Shown one piece after another: positions 10,333 through 18,700 of a stretch of 64,000 nucleotides of DNA. How positions within the stretch are numbered: position 1 is the stretch's first letter; each line of letters opens with the position of its first letter. The stretch spans positions 3,390,269-3,454,268 of the forward strand of contig PTFA01000086.1 in NCBI GenBank assembly GCA_003342895.1. The letters run 5' to 3'. Source of the DNA: Casuarius casuarius (lineage: Eukaryota; Chordata; Aves; Casuariiformes; Casuariidae). The notes below the pieces were generated by a model that was not told the DNA's origin, did not search any database, and worked only from the letters and a program-made list of their open reading frames with translations. Both the position numbers and the translations under genes were made by a program.

Positions 10333-11824
10333 CAGCGCGCTGCGAGCCCGGAGGAGTGCTGCCCCCTCCCAGCCCCCGCCACCAGCTTATCGCCNGATTA
10401 AAGATTAATTTGAGAGGGCCGCAGGTGCCGGCGGCCGGAGCCCCCGGCGCAACGGCCGCACCTGCAGCCTGTTTGCACACCCGGCTCCTCGCGGCGAGCC
10501 GCGGACGGACGGGGCTTTGCCCGCGCGGACCCTCCCTCCGGCCCTGCNGCCGGCGCTGGGGCGCTTTCCGCCTGGACGAGGGCAGTTTTGGGGGCTGAGC
10601 CCGGCACCCAGCGGGGCGCTGCAGCCATCACGGCTCCGTCCATCCTGCCGTCCCGCAGNGCCCCCCGGCCTCTTCCGCACCAGCGGCAGCAGTGACCCCG
10701 GAGCAGCCCTTGCTCTGCGCCCAGGCGCGCTGCAGGCCCCTAACGAGTGCGGGCAGCGACAGCAGTCCTGGGCTCAAAAACCTGAAAAACGGGCAAACTC
10801 AGCACCCAGCAAACAAGGCGCTCGAAGCGCCCGATCTGAGCAGCCTCCGCTTCCTCTCTATCAGCTCCTTGACCTTCCTCTCCGGCTCCTGCAGGTGGTC
10901 CTTTCGGCAAACTGGCCTTTCTTTAACTCTTTCCTTACTTGAGCAAATCCAGGGTTTTATAGCTGGAAGGCTGCAAGCAATTAGCGGGCGCCGCCTCCCC
11001 CGCTTCCTGCCAGGAAAGGAAGAGCAGCGCCCACCGGGGCCGCCGGCCTTCGCCTTCCTGCCCGCCTCGGCGCAGCGTGACGAGCCCCTCGGCTGGGAAC
11101 CTCGCCTTTTACCGGGATGGCGCTTAATTAAAGCCNGGCCGGGCAGCAGGCCTGCTCCCTTCTACGGCCACGCATCTTCCTGCCACGCCACGGGGGCCGT
11201 GGGGCCGGCCGGGAGCCAGGGCTGGGATGCGGGAGCCGAGCCTGGGAGCGTGCAACCTGCCGCCATCCCGCTCCGCTCCCTGCCGCGGGGCAGCCAGGGC
11301 CCCCGCAGGCTGTGCCCAGGCCCCCCCGCTGCAGCCCCCACCGCGCCGATGCCGTGCCACCTCCGCTGCAGCAGGATGGGCAGCCAGCACCCTGCAGCTC
11401 AGCGCATGGGACGCATCCTGCTCGGGTCACCCCCGCCCAGGCTGAGGCCGGGTGGACTCAGGTCCCAGCACCCACCTGCTCCCCCCTCGCTGCCCAGCCC
11501 CAGGCTCTCCGGCAGCCGCCCTGGGAGACAGGATGGGACCCGGAGAGGCGGAGCGAGGCCGGGCCAGGGCAGTGAACCAAGCGAAACCCCGTGGCACAGC
11601 GCAGTTCCCCTTTCGCCCCAGCCCCGCTCCAGCCGGCACCCCGGCAGGAACTGAGTCAGCCCGGCTTTCCTCCCGCAAGAGGCGTCATGGGGCGGCCGAG
11701 CGCGGCCAGCGCCACGTGCAGCTCACCTGCGGCCGGGCACGCGGCTCGCAGCCCTCCCGCGGGCGCCCAGGGTGCTNCCCAGCGCCGCCCCAGCACCCAC
11801 AAGACCCTATTATAAATTAACCAT

Positions 11825-11830
11825 TTTATT
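11825..11830 (-). terminator. SNAI1: SNAI1 polyadenylation signal AATAAA
   Basis: The plus strand reads TTTATT, so the minus-strand transcript has AATAAA. It lies about 1.0 kb after the SNAI1 stop at the end of an AT-rich UTR, just before composition returns to GC-rich. Cleavage is expected 10-25 bases further on, near 11.80-11.81 kb. Confidence 0.75.
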
Positions 11831-11925
11831 GAATATCAATAAACTGTATATAATTATATAAAAAGTTTCATCAGTACAAAATTGTGGCACAAAAAAAAAA
11901 TATAAATACCAGTGTACCTTTGAAA

Positions 11926-11933
11926 TGTAAACA
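11926..11933 (-). promoter_or_regulatory. SNAI1: miR-30 target site (8-mer, extended pairing)
   Basis: The transcript reads TGTTTACA. The complementary plus strand TGTAAACATCCTC (11926-11938) equals the first 13 bases of miR-30a, giving unusually long 5' pairing. Confidence 0.7.
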
Positions 11934-12156
11934 TCCTCTTTGTTACGATTCGGTGAAAACAATGTCCAAAGAAAGATGCATTCAGGAGGCACCTGTCAAT
12001 AACCGTAAATAGCGCTTTTGGCACCCACCTGTCGATGGGCAGCCCTCGCACAGGCCCCCATTGTATCAGCTGACAAGTGCCTGCTATTAGTCACAGTTCT
12101 CTTGAAAAGCAGTTGTTAAGAGTCATATTAACAGGTGCTTGAGTGCATAGCTGCTC

Positions 12157-12164
12157 TGTAAACA
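12157..12164 (-). promoter_or_regulatory. SNAI1: miR-30 target site (8-mer)
   Basis: A second TGTTTACA on the transcript lies 231 bases upstream of the extended site. Pairing beyond the seed is poor. Confidence 0.6.
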
Positions 12165-12285
12165 GGATTCTTGTTTGAAATGGCTACCAATGCCTTTTAT
12201 GGACACTGTTAATCTCGGAGGCATTGCAAATTGTCATTGTGCTGGGGAGAAGCAGCTGCTTCACAACTAATGTGATACTGTATTA

Positions 12286-12293
12286 TTGCATAG
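12286..12293 (-). promoter_or_regulatory. SNAI1: miR-153 target site (8-mer)
   Basis: The transcript reads CTATGCAA. The plus strand TTGCATAGT matches the first nine bases of miR-153, then one mismatch and three further matches (ACA). Confidence 0.6.
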
Positions 12294-12846
12294 TTACACC
12301 TTCTACAGGCGGCATATATACAATCGGGGCAGGGGACCGGGGTTCGGCTTAACACTTTNTGTCCTTCCTTAAAAATAAAATATTGGTTCTTAGAAAGTTA
12401 CCAAGTGGTTATGGTAAAAAAACAAAAAGCAACCCCCAAGGCTACACAATTGCAATGTTTTCTACCAGCGGTGTGGTCAGGGTGCGGTCCCACCCTGCAA
12501 GGTGCTGAGTGCCTTCAGCAACCAGTAGGCACCGGGTGCAGGTCTACGGCAAACCCCTCCGGCGGCGCCGCGGGATTCGGCTTTGGCGCGCTCCTTCGGC
12601 CGCCCGCGCCCGAGCGCCACGGCAGAGTCCAGGCCTGCCGCTACCGCCCCGGGGGGGAAGGATCAGGCCTTAAAATTGCACAAGAGGCACAAGACGAGGA
12701 GCGTGGAGGGAGTCTCTTAAGGCCCGGAGGAGCGGTGTACGCAGGTCGGATACACACTGTAATGGCAACACCAAGGAAACTAACTCCTACAGAAACTATT
12801 ACAATATACGTATTTGCAGGGTAAGAGTCCGCGGGGTCGCCGCTCC

Positions 12847-13028
12847 TCAGCGCGTCCCCGAGCAGCCCGTTTCCTCGTGTTTGTGGAGAAGCGACATGCG
12901 GGAGAAAGTCCGGGAGCAGGTTTTGCATTGATACTTCTTTACATCTGAATGGGTCTGCAGGTGGGCGCGCAGGTTGGAGCGGTCGGCGAAGGCCCGGTTG
13001 CAGTGCGTACAGGAAAAGGGCTTTTCAC
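12847..13028 (-). CDS. SNAI1: SNAI1 coding exon 3 (last two zinc fingers, stop)
   Basis: The exon opens after a CCGGCAG acceptor with GT-GAA-AAG-CCC and encodes [20 protein letters not shown] and the final finger, 59 residues and a stop at 12847-12849. It is nearly invariant in the Snail family. Confidence 0.96.
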
Positions 13029-14737
13029 CTGCCGGACAAAGAGAAGCGTTCCCAATTAACCGGGGCATCAACACCGGCGAATATCAAAGAAGGGGCCATT
13101 CATTAGCCAAAGTTGGCGAGGAGCAGTGAAAAGAAGGGCTCAGGGCAGTGTTTGGATGGAAAGCTAAGGGAGGTACATCGCCACTCGCTTGGGAAAGCCT
13201 CGGGCTCGGGAACTTCCTACTCGCAGGGAAACCTCGCGTGAGCCATCGAAAGCGAGCGCTAAAACCAGCTGCAGAAGTGAGCCGGTTCCCACTGTCGATG
13301 CAGACGATATTCAGCTCCTGCCCCGAGCTCAGGGAACCGTTTGCAAAGCAGCAAGCGTGCAGCACTACGCGTTAATCGTATCCTAGCGGGCTGCGGGGCG
13401 AGCAGAGCTACCTGCTCCCCCTTCTCCCTCCCCGGCTGCCGCGGAAAAGCCCAGGCCGGGGGACTCCTGTCCGAAAGGCTCTTTTGGAGGAAACAAATGA
13501 GTATGCTCAACTTGGAAAGCACAATTAATGCTTTCCAGCTTCCTTCAGAGCTCATCTTTGGTAGGCTAAGAGGGTGTGAAATCAGTGCCCAGCAACCATC
13601 GCCCTGTCCCCGCAGCCGGCACAAAGGATGCTCGGGGCGACGCGTTGTCACGGGGACCCTCGCGGGGCGGCCGGGGAGCCGGCAGCTGCCCCGCGCTAAC
13701 AGGTGCACGGGGCCAGCGGCACCGCTCCGCCAGCACCTGCCCCACCACCGCAAAGCGGACGGCCCCGAGGACGCCGGCGGGGCACCCCAGCATCCTCCCC
13801 GAGCGGGGAGCGCCTCCCGCTCCGGGGCAAGCGGCTGGGCCCACGGAACAGGCCAAGGTGGCCGGGCCACCGCTGCGTCCTCGCCACCACCGGGGACGGG
13901 GAGGCAGCGCCGGAGGCCTGTGGCATGGGGAAGGCAGCACAGCCTCGCGTGCCCAGAGCCGTCAGACAGCCCTGAGCTGGCACGGGGCCGCAGGCTGTGC
14001 CGTCCCGGGGCGCCCGGGCACCTCGCAGCCTGCCGAGGCGAGCCTTGACCCCTGCTCGGCTGCAGCCAGGAGGGTATTTAAAGGACATTTCAGAGATGTG
14101 CCAAGGGGGTTTGGGAAGCCCCTTATCTTCCCAGATAACACCCGCACCGCTGATTCGCTTGGGGCGGCCGGGCCGGGAAGGCGGCGGCGATAAGGGCGGG
14201 GGGCGGCAGGGAGCGGGGGGCGAGCGGCGGCTTTACCGGTGTGCGTGCGGATGTGGCCCTGCAGCAGCCAGGGCCGGGAGAAGGCCTTGCCGCACATCTT
14301 GCAGACGCAGGGCAGCGTGTGGCTCCGGATGTGCATCTTGAGAGCCCCCAGGCTCACGTACTCCTTCTCGCAGTACTTGCAGCTGAAGGACTTCCTGGCC
14401 TGGGCGTCGCAGTGCAGCTGCTTGTGCTTGGAGAGCCCGGCGAAGGTGGAGTAGGCCTTGGCGCACTGGGCGCAGCGGAAGCGCTCGGCGGCGGCGGGCG
14501 CCGAGGCCGGGCTGGGCGGCCCCGAGCTCTTGCCCTCGTCCTCCTCGCTGGAGAGCGCCGAGAGGTCCAGCGGCGGCGCCGCGCCGCCCGCCGCGCCGCC
14601 CGCGCCCGCCGGGAAGAGGCTGGAGAGCAGCCCCGCGTCCCACACCAGCGGCGGGTAGTAGGCGCCGGCGGCCAGCACCTCGGGCGGCGGCAGCACCGAC
14701 AGCGGGCACTTCTCGTACAGCAGCGGCGCGGCGATCA
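12847..14737 (-). CDS. SNAI1: SNAI1 (Snail family transcriptional repressor 1), exons 2 and 3; exon 1 in gap
   Basis: Snail1 is a nuclear C2H2 zinc-finger repressor that binds CAGGTG-type E-boxes, silences epithelial genes such as CDH1 and drives epithelial-mesenchymal transition and neural-crest formation. Coding segments are 14237-14737 and 12847-13028, joined by a 1.2-kb intron within a glycine codon (G|GT). The visible protein is about 227 residues: a Pro/Ala-rich N-terminal part, an acidic serine-rich degron region, then five fingers starting at the FRCAQC finger and ending in [16 protein letters not shown]. The SNAG start (MPRSFLV in the family) is not in the known sequence and must lie in the adjacent N run. 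With about 26 missing residues the protein would be close to 253. The C-terminus and the RNF114 neighbour favour SNAI1 over SNAI2. Unlike mammalian SNAI1, the first finger is intact. Confidence 0.95.
13029..14236 (-). other. SNAI1: SNAI1 intron 2
   Basis: GT at 14235-14236 and AG at 13029-13030 (minus strand) bound the 1,208-base intron. It splits a glycine codon after the first base. The part nearest exon 2 is CpG-rich and continuous with the promoter island. Confidence 0.9.
14237..14737 (-). CDS. SNAI1: SNAI1 coding exon 2 (regulatory region, zinc fingers 1-3)
   Basis: The acceptor CTGCCCGCAG precedes TG-ATC-GCC, completing a valine codon (phase 1), as at the SNAI1 and SNAI2 exon 1/2 junction. 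The exon encodes a PPPEVL element, the phosphodegron-like DEGKSS (14523-14540) followed by GPPSP, finger 1 (CAQC...HKQLHC), finger 2 (CKYC...HIRSH) and finger 3 (CKMC...HIRTH). It is 501 bases, ending ACC-G before GTAAAG. Confidence 0.94.
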
Positions 14738-14752
14738 CTGCGGGCAGCCGGG

Positions 14753-15542
14753 NNNNNNNNNNNNNNNNNNNNNNNNNNNNNNNNNNNNNNNNNNNNNNNN
14801 NNNNNNNNNNNNNNNNNNNNNNNNNNNNNNNNNNNNNNNNNNNNNNNNNNNNNNNNNNNNNNNNNNNNNNNNNNNNNNNNNNNNNNNNNNNNNNNNNNNN
14901 NNNNNNNNNNNNNNNNNNNNNNNNNNNNNNNNNNNNNNNNNNNNNNNNNNNNNNNNNNNNNNNNNNNNNNNNNNNNNNNNNNNNNNNNNNNNNNNNNNNN
15001 NNNNNNNNNNNNNNNNNNNNNNNNNNNNNNNNNNNNNNNNNNNNNNNNNNNNNNNNNNNNNNNNNNNNNNNNNNNNNNNNNNNNNNNNNNNNNNNNNNNN
15101 NNNNNNNNNNNNNNNNNNNNNNNNNNNNNNNNNNNNNNNNNNNNNNNNNNNNNNNNNNNNNNNNNNNNNNNNNNNNNNNNNNNNNNNNNNNNNNNNNNNN
15201 NNNNNNNNNNNNNNNNNNNNNNNNNNNNNNNNNNNNNNNNNNNNNNNNNNNNNNNNNNNNNNNNNNNNNNNNNNNNNNNNNNNNNNNNNNNNNNNNNNNN
15301 NNNNNNNNNNNNNNNNNNNNNNNNNNNNNNNNNNNNNNNNNNNNNNNNNNNNNNNNNNNNNNNNNNNNNNNNNNNNNNNNNNNNNNNNNNNNNNNNNNNN
15401 NNNNNNNNNNNNNNNNNNNNNNNNNNNNNNNNNNNNNNNNNNNNNNNNNNNNNNNNNNNNNNNNNNNNNNNNNNNNNNNNNNNNNNNNNNNNNNNNNNNN
15501 NNNNNNNNNNNNNNNNNNNNNNNNNNNNNNNNNNNNNNNNNN
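14753..15542. other. Assembly gap (790 N) over SNAI1 exon 1
   Basis: Uninterrupted Ns. Flanks are extremely GC-rich. By exon structure, the missing DNA contains most of SNAI1 intron 1, exon 1 with the SNAG domain, and the transcription start. Confidence 0.97.
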
Positions 15543-15720
15543 GGGCAAATCCCGCCGCGGGCCGGAGCTGCCGGGGCGGCGGCGCCTGCGGGAGCCCGGC
15601 TGAGCACCCCGGGGGGCGCCGACCCGGGCGAGGGGCCGTCGGCGAAGGGGGCCGCTGTTCCCTGCCCCTAACCCTGCTGGGTTAGGTTAGTCTCTGCTGC
15701 TGCTGCGTCTCCCCCACTGC

Positions 15721-18700
15721 CAGGTCAGTCTCTGCAAGCCGCTGCCGCACGTGAAAAAGTCACTNATTCTTCCGTGCGGAGTATTTTTCTGCACACGGTG
15801 CCCTCAACCAGTTCTGCACAGGTTAGGTTCCCCCTGGGGACCAGAGGACGCCGGGGGAAGCAGGGCAAGGCAGCCAGAGCCCTAGCTGCCACGCCTGAGC
15901 TGGTGAAACCCTCGGCAGCACCGGGGGCCGGAGCAGGGCACCGGCCTGGGAGGCAGGGAGGGAAGCAGAAGGGAGGCAGGGTGACCCCCGAGCCCGTATG
16001 CTCCTGGCTGCCCTTGCCACCGTCCCATTGCTGGACAGAAGGGGGCTGTGGTGCAGACTGGGACGAGCCTCTGCCCTGCCCCATTGCTCCAAAAGCCCTG
16101 CTGGGGCAAAGCAGCCCGGAAGGGGGAACGCACTTCGCTGCAGGTTATTAATCCTCCACGAAGAGAGGAAACGATTTGCAGAGGATCAGGGCTCGACTCA
16201 GCCCTGTCCTTGCTGGCAGGGGACAGCTTAGCCCTACTTGGGTCCCAGCCAGGAATAATTCCCCCAACCCAGGTAGGGTCAGGAGTACGTGCCCAGAGCT
16301 GCTTCTCCCTCACACGTGGGCCACGGGGGTTTTGGGCAGCGCACCCTCCCCCAGCAAGCTGGTCTTAGACGACTTCTTCCCTCCCACCCCCATCTGCCTT
16401 CCCTTGGCTCCTTCACCGCTGAGTTAGGCAGCGCAGGGGTGTAAAACAGCCCGAGGGAGAAACACACCCGCTTTTAGCTCTCTGCTCCCAGGGTACTCTG
16501 TCCAAGGGAAGGCACCCAAGCCTCGGTGAGCAGGTCCTGGGAAAGCAGTGAGCAGAGCCAGAGCTGTCCCTCCCCGAGCTTCCAGCTCATCCTGTTCCTC
16601 CCTCTCACATTTGGATTTTCCCCCCGCTGGAAGAGCTCAGGGCACCGGTCCAGGCACCTGCTGCAAGAGGCTGGAGGGAGCCCCGGTTCCAAGACAGCTG
16701 CTGGTGGCGAGCGGCCGAGGGAGGGAGGGAGGAGAAGCGGGACCTGCTGGGAACGCCTCGCTGCTCGCGTCCAGCTCCCAGCCTCCCGTCACCCAAGGAA
16801 GGGCCCGTGATGCCAGGACGCTCGTGACTCACACATCCCTGCTCTCGCTGGAGCTTGTCTCGAGCCCCTTGTTACCACACATTACTGTTTAGCCACAGTC
16901 CATGTGAAATGCAGAAGTGGCAAGCAAAGCTTTCCACTGGCAAGACTGCAGTTCAGGGATTTCAACTGACGGTAAGTCTTTCCTCAGGGTGGGAACAGCT
17001 CGGAAAGCTGCTGTTATTGCCAGTGACACACAACTGTGCAAAGAAGAGATGTGTTTGCAAACTCTTCCCCTGCAAACACATACGCTGGAGCTGTCCCTGC
17101 TCCTCCTTGGCTGCAGAGTCGCTCTCAGCTTTCAGTTGGGAGTTTTCCTCATAGGAGGTATCTGCCGCTGTCAGGCACGGGGTGTTTATCTGCATAACTC
17201 ATCCCTTCCTTGAAGTCAGCTGACTTCAGGGGAAACTTGCCCCCAAAGGCATTGGGAGATGCAAACCGTGCGGGCCAGATCCCCTGCTTTCCCCAGGCGT
17301 GCAGGAGTGCCGAGGTGCCACCTCCCGCAGTGCACCAGGCAGCACCAACGTGCTGCTGCGGGTCGCTCGTGGCTGCTTGCAGATGCCCTCCACGTGCTCG
17401 TTACACCTGCAGCGGATGTGGTTATGCATTGGGGGCAGTTGCACAAGGTACCCAACTAAGTGGTTTTCTTTAAAGAGGCAAAGACACCTCTTCTGTTCTT
17501 CCTGAAATGTTAATAATAAGATTGGTTCCAACCACAGCTAGTGCACATGGAAAAAAAATTGTATTTGCTAGAGGAAAAATCTAGATCGAGGGAGGAGACC
17601 GACCTGTCTGTGCCTCTGAGCCAGAAAGCTACAGGACAGAACAGGGAGAACAGAGGGGAGGGGAAGCTCTGAAATGATTCACAGGCTGGAAGCGGCAGTG
17701 GTTTCTCAGACGTCCCACCCCTTCACTGCAGTACAGGGCTATGGAGGCAGCCCAGCTTCAGGGGTGGTCAGAGCAGCCCTGCTACCGGATTGTGGCATAG
17801 CTCCAGTTTGAAACCCACATGGATTGGCTTAAGGAGCTCAAAAGCATACATTAAGCACCCCCAGAGCAGAAAATCTATTGCAAGTTTCTTACTTTTACCT
17901 ACTTAGGTCCCATAGCTATATAAAGCATGTCAAGTTTTCTGCTAGAGAGCAAAGCTCCTACAATAACAGAACATAAAGGTGCAAACAGAACTTTTAGTTA
18001 CAAAAAAAGGAAACAAATACCCTAGCAAGGCAATCTACATCCAATACTGGCCTCTCTTTTTAATTCAGACTCATGAGTCAACAATGAGTTATGCACTGAT
18101 ACTGCCCTGTTATAGCAATACTGGAGTAGATCTGTGAAATACGCTACAACCCCCCCCAGAAATTGATGACAAATTACAGTGGGAAAGCACACAGGATGTG
18201 CAAGATCTCCGGTTCATGTTGGCTGTAAACAGTTACTGCGTACTTTATAAAATGCAAGAACTCCCTCTACTGTCTAGAGACCATTATAGCTCCTTCGGCA
18301 CCACCGCGCTTTAGACAAGAATGCAATCAAGGGAGTTTAATGACAATCCACTAAACATGAAATCAGTTAGATGCATAGGGCTAAGTCTCCAGACATGACC
18401 ACTACTGAACTACCTAATCAACACAGCAAAGCATATGAGCCTTTTCCAGCTTTAAAGATAAAAACTGACACTGTTCTAAAAACCAGGGTAGAAGGTGGTG
18501 TCCCGTGTTTTTAACCGCAGACATCTGTCATAGTGCTTCAGAACAGGGTGGTTTTATTCTCCTGGCACCTTGATTATGGAAGGGAACTACATTGCATCAG
18601 GGTTACTAAAACACCTCCCCAAGGCTCCAGTGCAATTGTTTCTTTAAAGACCAGTATCTGAATACTAGATAAGAACAAAACAGACATGGGAAGAACCAGA

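Larger units (their letters stand above)
1..11804. other. GC-rich, CpG-rich intergenic block downstream of SNAI1
   Basis: This stretch is rich in G, C and CpG. It contains many long open frames on both strands, but these overlap each other, are dominated by Ala, Gly, Pro and Arg, and match no family I recognise. High GC makes stop codons rare, so such frames are expected by chance. I see no run of GT-AG-bounded conserved codons. The block holds simple tandem repeats, one MIR-like scrap and several AT-richer islands, listed separately. In human the next genes on this side of SNAI1 are UBE2V1/TMEM189 and CEBPB; I recognise none of them here. A long non-coding RNA cannot be excluded. Confidence 0.55.
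11805..12846 (-). other. SNAI1: SNAI1 3' untranslated region
   Basis: This AT-rich 1.04-kb segment follows the stop codon and ends at the AATAAA. On the transcript strand it carries two TGTTTACA octamers (12157-12164 and 11926-11933), the full seed-plus-A sites for miR-30, and one CTATGCAA (12286-12293), the site for miR-153. The 11.93-kb site extends to 13 contiguous bases complementary to the 5' end of miR-30a. Both microRNA families are reported to repress SNAI1 in mammals. The UTR boundaries are inferred from the stop and the poly(A) signal. Confidence 0.75.
13600..15720 (-). promoter_or_regulatory. SNAI1: SNAI1 CpG island and promoter region
   Basis: Very high CpG density spans intron 2, exon 2, the gap and about 170 bases beyond it. 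The transcription start and exon 1 should lie inside the N run, so the core promoter is not readable. A CACGTG-type E-box lies just upstream at about 15748, and a perfect CCTAACCC/GGGTTAGG hairpin lies at 15667-15686. Confidence 0.65.

Noticed and set aside
12405..12824. Open frame on the plus strand across the SNAI1 3' UTR
   Set aside because: It is antisense to the UTR, lacks conserved sequence, and the stop, fingers and poly(A) signal of SNAI1 explain the region.
14241..15671. Plus-strand open frame of 476 codons opposite SNAI1 exon 2
   Set aside because: It is the antisense shadow of the zinc-finger exon and consists largely of Ns.
15660..15692. Interstitial telomere array
   Set aside because: Only one inverted pair plus one partial repeat is present, not a tandem array.
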